From Prevotella sp. (lineage in GTDB: Bacteria; Bacteroidota; Bacteroidia; Bacteroidales; Bacteroidaceae): 57,882 nucleotides of DNA. How positions within the stretch are numbered: the stretch's first letter is position 1; each line of letters begins with the position of its first letter. Location: the NCBI GenBank assembly GCA_022511045.1, contig JAFLSF010000003.1, forward strand, positions 1-57,882. The letters run 5' to 3'. The notes beneath the pieces were generated by a model. It saw only the letters and a list, made by a program, of their open reading frames with translations, made no database searches and was not told the origin of the DNA. This document shows, one piece after another, positions 18,576-27,666 of this stretch. Both the position numbers and the translations under genes were made by a program.

Positions 18576-19175
18576 ATGAAGAATTATGCAAGTTGTACTG
18601 ACGAAGCGTTGGCACTACTTTACATAGAAGGCGACAATAGGGCATTTGATGAGTTATTAGCTCGCAATCAACAAAAGCTCTTTACTTATATTATGTTCGT
18701 GGTTCGTGACCCCGAAATTGCCAATGATGTGTTTCAAGAAACCTTTGTTAAGGTCATTACCAAGTTGCAAGAAGGCAAGTACACAGACTCTGGCAAGTTT
18801 TCTTTTTGGCTGACTCGTATAGCTCATAACATCATTATGGACGGGTATCGTCACCAAAAGTCTGCCCACATCATAGAACCTACTGAGGATAACGACCTCA
18901 ATAAATTGCGTAGCAGCGAGTTGATGGATATCAATCGAGAAAATGAATATGTCAATACGCAAATCATGGAGGATGTACGACACTTGATGGATGCCCTACC
19001 AGCCCCCCAGCGAGAAGTGGTATATATGCGCTATTATCAGGAATTATCGTTCAAAGAGATTGCCCAATTAACAGGTGTCAGTATCAACACCTCACTTGGC
19101 CGTATGCGCTATGCCTTGATTAACATGCGCCGTATGGCCAGACAACATAATATCCAATTGAATTTGGAGATGTAA
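18576..19175 (+). CDS. ECF-type RNA polymerase sigma factor
   Basis: This 199-residue protein is an extracytoplasmic-function sigma factor. Region 2 (about 22-95) includes NDVFQETFVKVI, the core- and -10-binding helix. Region 4 (about 135-190) includes LPAPQREVVYMRYYQELSF followed by KEIAQLTGVSINTS, a -35-binding helix-turn-helix. No anti-sigma factor or transporter gene follows: the next gene converges from the other strand only 23 nt away. It is therefore likely controlled by its own expression or by an unlinked regulator. Its targets cannot be read from the window. Confidence 0.93.
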   Translation: MKNYASCTDEALALLYIEGDNRAFDELLARNQQKLFTYIMFVVRDPEIANDVFQETFVKVITKLQEGKYTDSGKFSFWLTRIAHNIIMDGYRHQKSAHIIEPTEDNDLNKLRSSELMDINRENEYVNTQIMEDVRHLMDALPAPQREVVYMRYYQELSFKEIAQLTGVSINTSLGRMRYALINMRRMARQHNIQLNLEM

Positions 19176-19198
19176 CCCACTATAATAGGACTCCAAAA

Positions 19199-19849
19199 CT
19201 ATAGATTTTGCAACTCGTGAATTGTCTGCTCGGGATGAGGGCTCTTAAAGATGTAACTACCACTAACCAATACGTCGGCACCAGCTTTTACCAGCCTTGG
19301 CGCCGTATCTTTTTGTACCCCTCCATCCACTTCAATAAGTGCTTTTGAGCCACTTTGATTGATAAGTTGACGCAATTGTTTCACTTTTTTAATAGAGTTT
19401 TCAATGAATGTTTGGCCACCAAAGCCCGGATTTACACTCATTAACAACACCAAATCAACGTCAGTGATAATATCCTCCAATACAGAGATGGGCGTAGCAG
19501 GATTAAGCGTCACACCTGCTTTCATTCCCGCGTCGTGTATCTCTTGAACAGTACGATGTAAATGCGTACATGCCTCGTAATGGACATTCATCATCATGGC
19601 TCCCAGACAGGCGGTTCGTTGGATAAATTTCTCTGGTTGCACTATCATATAGTGCACATCAAGCGGTTTCTTACATTTGCTGGCAACGGCCTCAAGGACA
19701 GGGAAACCAAACGAAATATTGGGAACAAACACACCATCCATTACATCCAGATGAAGCCATTCGGCTTCACTCTGATTGACCATCTCCACCTCACTATCAA
19801 GGCGTAGAAAATCAGCAGCAAGCAATGATGGAGCAATGATTGTAGCCAT
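19199..19849 (-). CDS. rpe: Ribulose-phosphate 3-epimerase
   Basis: This enzyme interconverts ribulose-5-phosphate and xylulose-5-phosphate in the pentose phosphate pathway. The 216 residues start MATIIAPSLLAADFLRLD, the family N-terminus. HLDVMDGVFVPNISFG carries metal-binding His and Asp. VHYMI, MSVNPGFGGQTF and EVDGGV are the remaining phosphate- and metal-binding motifs of this TIM barrel. A longer reading from 19888 adds residues with no family match, so 19849 is used. A small ORF overlaps its start by 38 nt, and fmt lies further upstream on the same strand. Confidence 0.95.
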   Translation of the reverse strand: MATIIAPSLLAADFLRLDSEVEMVNQSEAEWLHLDVMDGVFVPNISFGFPVLEAVASKCKKPLDVHYMIVQPEKFIQRTACLGAMMMNVHYEACTHLHRTVQEIHDAGMKAGVTLNPATPISVLEDIITDVDLVLLMSVNPGFGGQTFIENSIKKVKQLRQLINQSGSKALIEVDGGVQKDTAPRLVKAGADVLVSGSYIFKSPHPEQTIHELQNL

Positions 19850-19988
19850 TGAGCGTCTGGTTCTTCTTGGAATTACACATGCGGGCAAATTGCTTCACGA
19901 AAAGTAGTGTTGCCGCATTGGGTTCTAAAAATGGAAGGTCTACGCAATCATAGTCGGTAGGGGAGTCATCGTAAGTAAAATTTTGCAT
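19812..19988 (-). CDS. Small ORF overlapping the start of rpe
   Basis: This 58-residue frame lies between fmt and rpe. Its middle (LPFLEPNAATLLFVKQFARM) resembles short Bacteroidales proteins I remember with a 'P-x-TL-x-FIKQFAR ... LNG' pattern, and LNGY occurs here too. Its last 12 codons overlap the rpe start in another frame, and the C-terminus after LNGY (NHCSIIACC) looks abnormal. It may have lost its original stop and run into rpe. The ATG at 19988 is chosen over a TTG at 19994. It could also be non-coding leader sequence. Confidence 0.4.
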   Translation of the reverse strand: MQNFTYDDSPTDYDCVDLPFLEPNAATLLFVKQFARMCNSKKNQTLNGYNHCSIIACC

Positions 19989-20077
19989 AGGCAATGTCTT
20001 GATTTAATAAAACTTCTATTTGACTTTCTATTTATCAAACGCATAACTATACACCATTATTATATATCGTTAAAAAA

Positions 20078-21046
20078 TTATTTCATACGAAGCTCTTCTA
20101 TCTGCTTCATACCATTCATAAAGTCATTAGCCGTCATCCGTTTCTTACCTGCTAATTGCAAATCGACTATCTCCAACATCTTATCTGCCGCCGAAACATA
20201 TAGTCGTTTTCCTTCAACTCGGATAACACCACAACCTTGCCCCACTTTCTCCGTTTTTCGTGTTCGATACACTTTGAGCACCATTTCTCTACAATCGGGA
20301 GCAACCAATGTTGTCCAAGCACCAGGATAGGGGCTCAATCCCCTCACAAAATCATATATCTGCTTAGCGGTTTTCTCCCATCTGATTTCACAAGTCTCCT
20401 TAAAAATTTTAGGGGCATGATTCAGCTGACTATTAGCAATATCCTCTTGAGCTATCGTCGTAGGATGTCCGTTCGTTGCTATAATAGTATCTAAAGTTTC
20501 CATACATATTTGCGCACCCAAACGCATTAAACCATCATAAACATATTGCACGTCGGCATCATCAGGTATTGCAAAACTTTTCTTCATGATGATACGCCCC
20601 GTATCAATGTCATGGTCAAGAAAGAAAGTAGTTACCCCCGTCTCTGTCTCGCCATTGATAATGGCCCAATTGATAGGGGCAGCCCCGCGATATTGAGGCA
20701 ACAGGGCGGCATGAACGTTGAATGTTCCATACTCAGGCATTGCCCATACCACCTCTGGCAACATACGAAAGGCCACCACCACTTGCAAATTGGCATGATA
20801 AGAGCGTAAATCCTCCAGAAACGTGGAATCCTTCATCTTTTCAGGTTGTAATACAGGTAAGCCATGCTCCACCGCATATAGTTTCACCGCTGACGCTTGC
20901 AATACAGAGCGATGACGCCCAACAGGCTTGTCAGGTTGGGTGACAACAGCCACAACATTATAGTCATTTTCCACCAAAGTCCGCAAGGTTTCCACCGCAA
21001 ACTCGGGTGTTCCCATAAATACGATTCTTAAATCTTCTTTCTTCAT
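20078..21046 (-). CDS. fmt: Methionyl-tRNA formyltransferase
   Basis: This enzyme formylates initiator Met-tRNA using 10-formyl-tetrahydrofolate. From the ATG at 21046 it is 322 residues. [16 protein letters not shown] opens the Rossmann-like catalytic domain. [19 protein letters not shown] holds the SLLP-like folate/catalytic loop, with the HAALLP and D/H residues of the family. A C-terminal OB-like domain follows from about 210 and binds tRNA. A TTG 12 nt upstream is a less likely start. The -7 element at 21056-21063 is so close that the transcript leader must be very short. It is upstream of, and probably co-transcribed with, the small ORF and rpe. Confidence 0.96.
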   Translation of the reverse strand: MKKEDLRIVFMGTPEFAVETLRTLVENDYNVVAVVTQPDKPVGRHRSVLQASAVKLYAVEHGLPVLQPEKMKDSTFLEDLRSYHANLQVVVAFRMLPEVVWAMPEYGTFNVHAALLPQYRGAAPINWAIINGETETGVTTFFLDHDIDTGRIIMKKSFAIPDDADVQYVYDGLMRLGAQICMETLDTIIATNGHPTTIAQEDIANSQLNHAPKIFKETCEIRWEKTAKQIYDFVRGLSPYPGAWTTLVAPDCREMVLKVYRTRKTEKVGQGCGVIRVEGKRLYVSAADKMLEIVDLQLAGKKRMTANDFMNGMKQIEELRMK

Positions 21047-21055
21047 ATCCGCATG

Positions 21056-21063
21056 CAAAATTA
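21056..21063 (-). promoter_or_regulatory. -7 element of fmt, nearly leaderless
   Basis: TAATTTTG on the minus strand ends 10 nt before the fmt ATG at 21046. With the usual few nucleotides to the start site, the leader would be about 3-5 nt. Confidence 0.45.
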
Positions 21064-21108
21064 CTAAATAAAATTCAAATATTATTTCTTATTTCCCCCT
21101 TTTATTTG

Positions 21109-21116
21109 TATTTTTG
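21109..21116 (+). promoter_or_regulatory. -7 element of the hexapeptide acyltransferase gene
   Basis: TATTTTTG, 26 nt before the ATG at 21142. It is back to back with the fmt promoter. Confidence 0.45.
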
Positions 21117-21141
21117 TCCCCGTAAAACACGAAACACTAAT

Positions 21142-21744
21142 ATGGAGCATTATCAAAAGACATTTAAAAAGCGGTTAGAAGGGAGCCCTCGGCTCAAGCA
21201 ATGGCTCGACTATATCATTATGAACCAGCGCGATGCCAGACCCCGCTGGTATGTCCGGCTTTTAGCCCCACTCTATCAACATCGAGGAAGGTCCTCAAAA
21301 GTTTACTGGACTGTCCGCATGGACACTCCGCCCTATCGTCGTTTTTGGTTAGGCAAGCGGAGCATAGTAGAGTCCTATTGCTGTATCAACAATGCCGTTG
21401 GTGACGTCATCATTGGCGACCATACCCGCATCGGCATCCACTCCACCATCATTGGTCCCGTTTGCATTGGCCACCATGTAAATTTGGCACAAGGCATCAC
21501 CATTACGGCACTCAACCATAATTTCGAAAATCTTTCGCGTCGCATCGACGAGCAAGGCATATCTACCAAGCCCGTTGTCATTGGCGACGATGTGTGGATA
21601 GGTGCCAATGCTGTCGTCCTGCCTGGTGTCACCATTGGAAGCCATTGTGTTGTGGCCGCTGGCGCCGTAGTCACCAAAGACGTTCCAAGCCATACAATAG
21701 TGGCAGGAGTTCCTGCCCATGTCATTAAAAACTTAAAGGAATAG
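21142..21744 (+). CDS. Hexapeptide-repeat (left-handed beta-helix) acyltransferase
   Basis: This 200-residue protein is a probable O-acetyltransferase of the maltose/galactoside acetyltransferase (LbH) group. The C-terminal half shows the hexapeptide pattern ([69 protein letters not shown]). It also has TALNHNF, with the likely catalytic His, and ends in the typical AGVPAHVI motif. The N-terminal 75 residues are less conserved and basic. Acceptor sugar is unknown: cell-surface glycan modification is the usual role. The ATG at 21142 is used, since a frame extension to 21106 overlaps the promoter. It is monocistronic. Confidence 0.85.
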   Translation: MEHYQKTFKKRLEGSPRLKQWLDYIIMNQRDARPRWYVRLLAPLYQHRGRSSKVYWTVRMDTPPYRRFWLGKRSIVESYCCINNAVGDVIIGDHTRIGIHSTIIGPVCIGHHVNLAQGITITALNHNFENLSRRIDEQGISTKPVVIGDDVWIGANAVVLPGVTIGSHCVVAAGAVVTKDVPSHTIVAGVPAHVIKNLKE

Positions 21745-21791
21745 ATATTTGCGGCCAAGCTATTCCAATGGGACTTAGCAAAAGGATTGAT

Positions 21792-22127
21792 TCATAAATC
21801 AAACAAGCTAAGCGAGCCATCTTTCCTCGGTTTCTCTTCCACAAATAGTTGTTCGTCCGTAAATTGGAGCATCAATTGGCGAGCATCAGTTGAATTTTCC
21901 GTATTCAATCGGTAATAACCACGCCTTCCCGTAGACTTTATCAGCGATTGCGGAGACTTGCTATTACGCAACAAGAATTGTTGCACATACGCATGTATAT
22001 CCTTATAATTAGGTTCTACAAAAAACGTGCGGTTCATGTTATAAACGTGTTTAGCTATAGCCTGCACGCTTATACCACGCACTCCCGCCTCGGTGAGTAT
22101 CTTGAGTATTTGGTTTTCGTACCCCAC
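21792..22127 (-). CDS. Winged-helix-like small protein
   Basis: This 111-residue protein starts with GTG. Residues 3-75 fit a winged helix: a first helix ENQILKILTEAG, then a turn and a second helix VQAIAKHVYNM, then an extended segment and the wing RRGYYRLN. The C-terminal third is acidic and ends in LSLFDL. It is not a regulator I can name. It starts only 9 nt after a terminator-like hairpin, leaving no room for an ordinary promoter, so it probably depends on read-through from the upstream lysine-rich winged-helix gene. Alternative starts further in would truncate the first helix. Confidence 0.65.
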   Translation of the reverse strand: MGYENQILKILTEAGVRGISVQAIAKHVYNMNRTFFVEPNYKDIHAYVQQFLLRNSKSPQSLIKSTGRRGYYRLNTENSTDARQLMLQFTDEQLFVEEKPRKDGSLSLFDL

Positions 22128-22136
22128 GTGTAAACT

Positions 22137-22169
22137 AAAAAAGACCGGTACGCCCCTAAAGCTTACCGG
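22137..22169 (-). terminator. Terminator or attenuator between two winged-helix genes
   Basis: In minus-strand orientation CCGGTA and TACCGG (22164-22169 and 22145-22150) form a 6-bp GC-rich stem. A TCTTTTTT tract follows (22137-22142). It ends 9 nt before the GTG of the next gene, so it may regulate that gene by attenuation. Confidence 0.55.
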
Positions 22170-22195
22170 CCCTTTTATGCTTTGATTGATTTAAT

Positions 22196-22492
22196 TTAAG
22201 CAAGAGTAACCTTATCGTCAGCAGTTACCAGCTTACCCTCCTTAAAAAGCCAACCCAAACCCAACAAAGTCTCCGACTCGCTGATTTTTGCAACCTTTGC
22301 AATTTCCTTGACGGTCAAAGCCTTACCAACTGCTGCCAAAGCCTGATATACATCACCAGCCTTGAAACCTGCATTCTCTGCATTTACGGCAACAGTAGCT
22401 TTAGTTGCACACGCTTTCTTTGTTGCGGTTGCTTTCTTAGGTGCTTCTACTTTCTCTGCAACAACTTTCTTTGTAGTTTTCTTTTCTGCCAT
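22196..22492 (-). CDS. Winged-helix protein with lysine/alanine-rich histone-like tail
   Basis: This 98-residue protein has two parts. Residues 1-45 are rich in Lys, Ala and Thr (EKKTTKKVVAEKVEAPKK, then ATATKKACATKATV), like histone H1-type or bacterial Hc1-like tails. Residues 46-98 form a compact winged helix (VYQALAAVGKALTVKEIAK, then SESETLLGLGWLFKEGK), similar to small Bacteroidetes winged-helix proteins. This suggests a nucleoid-associated DNA-binding protein, though no experiment is known to me. The ATG at 22492 is chosen because the upstream extension lacks the repetitive composition. A TAACTTTG -7 element is 59 nt upstream. Confidence 0.75.
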   Translation of the reverse strand: MAEKKTTKKVVAEKVEAPKKATATKKACATKATVAVNAENAGFKAGDVYQALAAVGKALTVKEIAKVAKISESETLLGLGWLFKEGKLVTADDKVTLA

Positions 22493-22551
22493 AATTCTAA
22501 AACAATTTAATACTTTAATAGAATCGAATTGATTCACTTAGTTTCTGACTG

Positions 22552-22559
22552 CAAAGTTA
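22552..22559 (-). promoter_or_regulatory. -7 element of the lysine-rich winged-helix gene
   Basis: TAACTTTG on the minus strand, 59 nt before the ATG at 22492, leaving a leader of about 55 nt. Confidence 0.5.
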
Positions 22560-22614
22560 AGAACTTTAATTACAGATTATAACCGTATACAGGGCATTTT
22601 TGTAAAACTTACTC

Positions 22615-24393
22615 TTATTCTTGACCTAAGTCAACCTTTACTGGACACTCAATCCTCAAATTTAGTTCCTCCAATTGTTTAGAGTCTAATTCGCCTGGTG
22701 CATCAAGCATGACGTCACGTCCAGAATTGTTCTTTGGAAAAGCAATGCAATCACGGATGCTATCCAAGCCTGCCATGATACTAACAAAGCGGTCCAATCC
22801 AAAAGCTAATCCAGCATGGGGCGGTGCTCCGTACTTGAAGGCGTTGATGAGGAAACCGAACTGAGCCATAGCCCGCTCGGGGGTAAAGCCTAATATCTGG
22901 AACATCTTTTCTTGCAACTTGCCATCGTGAATACGCAACGAACCTCCGCCTAACTCCACACCATTGCACACGAAATCATAGGCCACCGCACGCACTTTTT
23001 CGGGAGCCGTGTCAAGCAAGGGTATATCGTCGGGATTAGGCAAGGTAAACGGATGGTGTGTAGCCATAAGCCGTTGCTCCTCGTCGCTCCACTCAAAGAG
23101 CGGAAAGTCCACAATCCACAAGCATTTAAATACGTTCTTGTCACGCAACCCTAAGCGGTCACCCATCTCCAATCGAAGCGTGCATAGCTGAGTACGGATC
23201 TTATTTGCCTTGTCTCCGCTGAGTATGAGTACAAGGTCGCCATCCTTGGCCCCTGCCTTCTCCTTCAATTTCTGCCAAACGTCTGGTGTATAAAATTTAT
23301 CAACAGACGTCTTTACCGTGCCATCTGTATTAAATTTAACATATACAAGTCCCTTTGCACCCACCTGCGGACGTTTCACAAAATCGGTCAGTTGGTCAAG
23401 TTGCTTGCGGGTATAGTCCGCACAATTGGGTACAACGATGCCACCAATATATTCAGCATCATCGAATACGGGGAAAGTTCCTGTGCCCTTCAATACATCC
23501 ATCAGTTCCACGAACTCCATACCAAAACGCAGATCGGGCTTGTCGCTTCCGAAACGCCGCATGGCCTCATACCATGTCATGCGCTCCAACGCAGGTAACT
23601 CTACACCACGTATTTCCTTAAAGAGGTGGCGAGCCAATTCCTCGAAAATATTGAGCACGTCCTCTTGGTCGGCAAACGACATCTCACAATCTATCTGAGT
23701 AAACTCGGGCTGACGGTCAGCACGCAAATCCTCATCGCGGAAACATTTAGCAATCTGAAAATAGCGATCAAAACCACTCACCATCAGCAATTGCTTCAAG
23801 GTTTGGGGTGACTGGGGCAAAGCATAGAACTGACCAGGGTTCATGCGACTGGGCACTACAAAATCGCGGGCACCCTCGGGCGTAGAACCTATCAATATAG
23901 GCGTTTCGACCTCAATAAACTGATGCGAGTCAAGGAAGTTACGGATGAGTATGGTCATCCTATGGCGGAGTTCCATATTTTTGCGGACACACGAGCGGCG
24001 CAAATCCAAATAACGGTATTTCATGCGAATATCATCACCACCGTCCGTCTGATCCTCTATGGTGAAGGGAGGAGTCTGACTCTCACTCAACACGTTCAAC
24101 TCCTGTGCCAAGATTTCGATGTCACCCGTCTCCATCTTCGGATTCTTAGCCTGACGCTCGCTAACGGTACCTTTCACCTGAATACACCACTCACGTCCTA
24201 ACTTGTTAGCCTGTTCACATAAGGCGACATCCTTTGACTCGTCAAACACCAATTGAGTGATACCATAGCGGTCGCGCAGGTCAACAAAGGTCATACCACC
24301 CATCTTGCGGGTTTTCTGTACCCATCCAGCCAACGTCACCACGTTGCCGGCATTGGCGAGTTTCAACTCACCGCACGTTTTACTTCTGTACAT
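22615..24393 (-). CDS. aspS: Aspartyl-tRNA synthetase
   Basis: This class II synthetase charges tRNA-Asp. The 592 residues are typical of the bacterial type. The N-terminal OB-fold (about 1-110; [20 protein letters not shown]) binds the anticodon. The catalytic core contains motif 2 ([18 protein letters not shown]) and motif 3 near the C-terminus ([13 protein letters not shown]). The GAD insertion domain lies between about 290 and 420. The start [11 protein letters not shown] is as expected. It is a single-gene unit with a TAACTTTG -7 element 40 nt upstream. Whether it also charges tRNA-Asn cannot be told without the rest of the genome. Confidence 0.97.
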   Translation of the reverse strand: MYRSKTCGELKLANAGNVVTLAGWVQKTRKMGGMTFVDLRDRYGITQLVFDESKDVALCEQANKLGREWCIQVKGTVSERQAKNPKMETGDIEILAQELNVLSESQTPPFTIEDQTDGGDDIRMKYRYLDLRRSCVRKNMELRHRMTILIRNFLDSHQFIEVETPILIGSTPEGARDFVVPSRMNPGQFYALPQSPQTLKQLLMVSGFDRYFQIAKCFRDEDLRADRQPEFTQIDCEMSFADQEDVLNIFEELARHLFKEIRGVELPALERMTWYEAMRRFGSDKPDLRFGMEFVELMDVLKGTGTFPVFDDAEYIGGIVVPNCADYTRKQLDQLTDFVKRPQVGAKGLVYVKFNTDGTVKTSVDKFYTPDVWQKLKEKAGAKDGDLVLILSGDKANKIRTQLCTLRLEMGDRLGLRDKNVFKCLWIVDFPLFEWSDEEQRLMATHHPFTLPNPDDIPLLDTAPEKVRAVAYDFVCNGVELGGGSLRIHDGKLQEKMFQILGFTPERAMAQFGFLINAFKYGAPPHAGLAFGLDRFVSIMAGLDSIRDCIAFPKNNSGRDVMLDAPGELDSKQLEELNLRIECPVKVDLGQE

Positions 24394-24433
24394 CTTTCGT
24401 TATGTGTTTCTTTATTTTCTTCCTTTTAGTCTG

Positions 24434-24441
24434 CAAAGTTA
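24434..24441 (-). promoter_or_regulatory. -7 element of aspS
   Basis: TAACTTTG on the minus strand, 40 nt before the aspS ATG. Confidence 0.5.
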
Positions 24442-24535
24442 CAATATTTTTTCCAATTCTCCATTCTCCTCCGCAAAAAAAACGGCTCGTCGGAAAATAA
24501 ACGGCAAAAAGGTAAGGGCTTTCGATTTTTTTTCG

Positions 24536-24543
24536 TAATTTTG
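24536..24543 (+). promoter_or_regulatory. -7 element of pgi
   Basis: TAATTTTG, 40 nt before the pgi ATG at 24584, preceded by a T-rich stretch. Confidence 0.5.
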
Positions 24544-24583
24544 CGCTCATATCCGTAAAACCTAAACAATTTATACATTTATT

Positions 24584-25939
24584 ATGAACAACATTAAACT
24601 TGACATCACGAAAGCCGCCTGTTTCTTAGAGGCTGGTGCCGTGAAGGCTTTTGAGCCGAAGGTAAAGGCTGCCCAGCAGGCTTTGGAAGAGGGCACCTGC
24701 CCAGGTAACGATTTCTTAGGATGGTTGCACCTACCTACGGAGATTACGCCCGAATTTCTTGACGAGATTGAGTCAACGGCAAAGGTGTTGCGCGAAAAGT
24801 GCGAGGCCGTTGTCGTGGCTGGCATCGGTGGCAGCTATTTAGGTGCCCGTGCCGTTATTGAGGCGCTGAGCAACTCATTCGGCTGGCTCATCCAAGACCA
24901 GAAAAATCCCACTATCCTTTTTGCGGGCAACAACATTGGCGAGGACTATCTCTACGAACTGACGGAGTATTTGAAAGGTAAGAAGTTCGGTGTCATCAAC
25001 ATTTCAAAGTCTGGCACAACAACGGAGACTGCTTTAACATTCCGTTTGCTGAAGAAGCAATGCGAGGCTCAGTTAGGCAAGGAAGAAGCCAAACAGGTAA
25101 TTGTAGCTGTCACGGATGCCAAGCGCGGCGCCGCCCGCACCTGTGCCGACAAGGAGGGTTACAAGAGTTTCATCATCCCTGACAACGTAGGCGGACGTTT
25201 CTCTGTACTCACTCCCGTTGGCCTATTACCCATTGCCTGTGCAGGATTCGACATTAAGCAACTCGTGGCTGGTGCTCAAGACATGGAGAAGGCCTGTGGC
25301 AAGGACGTTTCTTTCGAGGAGAACCCCGCTGCTCAATATACCGCCGTTCGCAACGGTTTATATGAGGCTGGCAAAAAGATTGAGATTATGGTCAATTACC
25401 AGCCTAAGTTACATTACGTCTCTGAATGGTGGAAACAACTCTACGGCGAGTCAGAGGGCAAGGACAAGAAAGGCATTTTCCCCGCTTCTGTAGACTTTAC
25501 TACCGACCTTCACTCTATGGGTCAGTGGATTCAAGACGGCGAGCGCACCATCTTTGAGACGGTCATCTCCATTGAAGAGCCAGAGAAGAAACTCCTCTTC
25601 CCCGACGACGAGGAGAATTTGGACGGTCTGAATTTCTTGGCAGGCAAACGCGTAGACGAGGTGAACAAGATGGCCGAGTTAGGCACTCGTTTAGCCCACG
25701 TCGACGGTGGCGTACCCAATATCCGCATCAGTGTACCGAAACTCAACGAGTATTACATCGGCCAACTCATTTACTTCTTCGAGATTGGCTGTGGAATCAG
25801 CGGCAACGTATTAGGCGTCAACCCCTTCAACCAGCCTGGCGTAGAGGCCTATAAGAAAAACATGTTCGCCCTGCTCGACAAGCCTGGCTACGAGGCCGAC
25901 TCGAAAGCCATCAAGGAGCGTCTAGCCAAGGAGCAATAA
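24584..25939 (+). CDS. pgi: Glucose-6-phosphate isomerase
   Basis: This enzyme interconverts glucose-6-phosphate and fructose-6-phosphate. The 451 residues match the shorter bacterial form. [16 protein letters not shown] binds phosphate, [12 protein letters not shown] is the second phosphate-binding signature, and [16 protein letters not shown] and [10 protein letters not shown] are also family motifs. A late [15 protein letters not shown] segment contains the conserved Lys. Its stop overlaps the start of the downstream HAD phosphatase by one base (TAATG), so the two are translated as a coupled pair from the promoter at 24536. Confidence 0.97.
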   Translation: MNNIKLDITKAACFLEAGAVKAFEPKVKAAQQALEEGTCPGNDFLGWLHLPTEITPEFLDEIESTAKVLREKCEAVVVAGIGGSYLGARAVIEALSNSFGWLIQDQKNPTILFAGNNIGEDYLYELTEYLKGKKFGVINISKSGTTTETALTFRLLKKQCEAQLGKEEAKQVIVAVTDAKRGAARTCADKEGYKSFIIPDNVGGRFSVLTPVGLLPIACAGFDIKQLVAGAQDMEKACGKDVSFEENPAAQYTAVRNGLYEAGKKIEIMVNYQPKLHYVSEWWKQLYGESEGKDKKGIFPASVDFTTDLHSMGQWIQDGERTIFETVISIEEPEKKLLFPDDEENLDGLNFLAGKRVDEVNKMAELGTRLAHVDGGVPNIRISVPKLNEYYIGQLIYFFEIGCGISGNVLGVNPFNQPGVEAYKKNMFALLDKPGYEADSKAIKERLAKEQ

Positions 25940-26706
25940 TGAATACAACGGAACATTATTTAGCAAAGTACGGCTTCGGGCACTTTAGCCCGAAAGCCGT
26001 ACTTTTCGATATGGACGGCGTCATCTACGACTCTATGCCCAACCATGCTGTGTCGTGGCATGATGCTATGGCTGACTATGGGCTATGGATGCCCTACGAG
26101 AGAGCCTACCAGTGCGAAGGGATGAGAGGGGTGGAGACCATCCGCCTGCTGGCCCGCGAGCAATGGAACGAGGAAATAGATGAGGATCGGGCAAGAGATA
26201 TGTATGCGCACAAATCGGAACTATTTGCCGAGCGATGTAACCAGTACCCCGCATCTATCATGCCTGGTATTCGCGAACTGATGACGCAAATCAAGGAAAA
26301 GGAATTGGAAATCTGCGTGGTTACAGGTAGTGCCCAGCACACGCTTTTAGACAAATTACTCAGCGACTTTGAAGGACTGCTCAACAAGGAGTTGATAGTC
26401 ACCGCTTATGATGTAACGCGTGGCAAACCCCACCCAGAGCCTTACTTGAAAGGGATGCAGAAGTGCCATGCAGAGCCTTGGCAAACCGTTGTGGTAGAAA
26501 ACGCACCCTTGGGCATCAGAGCAGCCGTTGCCGCCCATTGCTTTACCATAGCCGTCAATACGGGACCATTGACTGACGAGATATTGCTCAGCGAAGGAGC
26601 AGACCTTATATATCCTCGGATGGTGCAGTTGTCTGAGGATTTTTCCCGCTTGTATCCATCTCTGAATCACGCACCATCTGAAGCTCACCTGTCCGCGACA
26701 GACTAA
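25939..26706 (+). CDS. HAD-superfamily sugar-phosphatase/phosphomutase-like protein
   Basis: This 255-residue protein belongs to the beta-phosphoglucomutase-like HAD subfamily. Motif I is VLFDMDGVIYDS with the nucleophile Asp24 and the acid/base Asp26. A helical cap follows (about 35-105). Motif II (VVTGSAQ) and motif III/IV (TRGKPHPEPYLKGM, VVVENAPLGIRAAV) follow in order. Overlap with pgi suggests it acts on a hexose phosphate, for repair or detoxification, but substrate is not determined. Its last 101 bp overlap the lipoprotein gene on the other strand tail to tail. Confidence 0.85.
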   Translation: MNTTEHYLAKYGFGHFSPKAVLFDMDGVIYDSMPNHAVSWHDAMADYGLWMPYERAYQCEGMRGVETIRLLAREQWNEEIDEDRARDMYAHKSELFAERCNQYPASIMPGIRELMTQIKEKELEICVVTGSAQHTLLDKLLSDFEGLLNKELIVTAYDVTRGKPHPEPYLKGMQKCHAEPWQTVVVENAPLGIRAAVAAHCFTIAVNTGPLTDEILLSEGADLIYPRMVQLSEDFSRLYPSLNHAPSEAHLSATD

Positions 26707-27175
26707 TAATCATCGGAATGTACTCGTCCGTTTGCGGTAGCCCCACACTGGCAGCGAAAATAAGGTTATTGCCCTCAACACGGTCGAATACCAACCCCTC
26801 AAAAACACCCGCATTGCGATAGTGGTTGTCCAAAAGACTTGCCACCGAAGATTTTGTGAACGTCCGATCGAAGAACACCGAACCGTCACCACGCGCAACC
26901 ACTACACGAAACACATTGTCCACAAACTCTTGTCCATTCTCATCTTTTACCTTCGGCAATGAGTCTAAAGGTTGGCGCACAATCGTCACGTGATAGTCCT
27001 TACCCATCCATTCCACATCTCTGCTGTCCGTATACTCCTGCATGCGAATAGGCTCCTTTAGCTCGGGTTTCACTATGCGCGGGGCTATGATGTCGTTACT
27101 CTTTTTTTTCTCACTACAGGCCGCTAACATCATCGCCAACACTACCAACCCCAGCACAATCTGTATCTTCTTCAT
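26606..27175 (-). CDS. DUF4738-type lipoprotein
   Basis: From the ATG at 27175 this 189-residue protein starts with MKKIQIVLGLVVLAMMLAAC, a lipoprotein signal with the lipobox LAAC followed by Ser. It should therefore be anchored in the outer or inner membrane facing the periplasm. The mature part is soluble with alternating beta strands (VFRVVVARGDGSVFFDRTF). It resembles a Bacteroidetes domain of unknown function that I recall as DUF4738. No function is known. An ATG at 27196 is possible but gives a poorer signal peptide. Its 3' end overlaps the HAD gene by 101 bp. A TACCTTTG -7 element is at 27253. Confidence 0.72.
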   Translation of the reverse strand: MKKIQIVLGLVVLAMMLAACSEKKKSNDIIAPRIVKPELKEPIRMQEYTDSRDVEWMGKDYHVTIVRQPLDSLPKVKDENGQEFVDNVFRVVVARGDGSVFFDRTFTKSSVASLLDNHYRNAGVFEGLVFDRVEGNNLIFAASVGLPQTDEYIPMIISLSRTGELQMVRDSEMDTSGKNPQTTAPSEDI

Positions 27176-27252
27176 AACTTTGATTTCTTTGTTCATTATC
27201 AGTGCCTATATAGGACAACCGCCGCCCTTCACACCATTTACTAAACACGACA

Positions 27253-27260
27253 CAAAGGTA
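27253..27260 (-). promoter_or_regulatory. -7 element of the DUF4738 lipoprotein gene
   Basis: TACCTTTG on the minus strand, 77 nt before the ATG at 27175 (57 nt before the alternative ATG at 27196). Confidence 0.45.
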
Positions 27261-27453
27261 CGAAAAAAAGACGAAACTGCCAAATAATTAGCCAATATTT
27301 AGACCGATTCTCACCATGCTTATTAAGCAGCCTATTATAATTATGGCCCGCTTATTTAACAGATAGCGAAAAAACACCATAATCTTGCACACGCTGACAC
27401 ACAAGAACCACTACGACAAAACAACAACATCCAAAAGTACCACCGAGAGGAGG

Positions 27454-27541
27454 CGACGAAAAGGTCGTGAGACCTATACACAGGAGCCGTGTGTCCTATA
27501 TACAAAGCCGACGAGGCCTATACACAAAAACTGCGTTAATT
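27454..27541. repeat. Second 11/22-bp periodic island
   Basis: Reading every 11 bp gives CGACGAAAAGG (27454), TCGTGAGACCT (27465), ATACACAGGAG (27476), CCGTGTGTCCT (27487), ATATACAAAGC (27498), CGACGAGGCCT (27509) and ATACACAAAAA (27520). CCTATA recurs at 27473, 27495 and 27517, exactly 22 bp apart. The motif CCTATACACA is shared with the array at 9215. Nothing else recognisable fills the 27261-27666 gap apart from an A-rich tract near 27560-27600. Confidence 0.65.
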
Positions 27542-27666
27542 AACTATAGGAGAAGATACGCTGCGCTAACGAAAAACGAAAGAACAACAATGAAGAGAAG
27601 AAGAATGGAATTTATTCTCTATCATTGTTAGTTAACTCAAGAGAGGGCACACCAAAAGAGCGCAAA

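Noticed and set aside
19849..19888. Longer N-terminus for rpe
   Set aside because: The extra 13 residues are not part of the family fold, while MATIIAPSLLAADF is the standard start.
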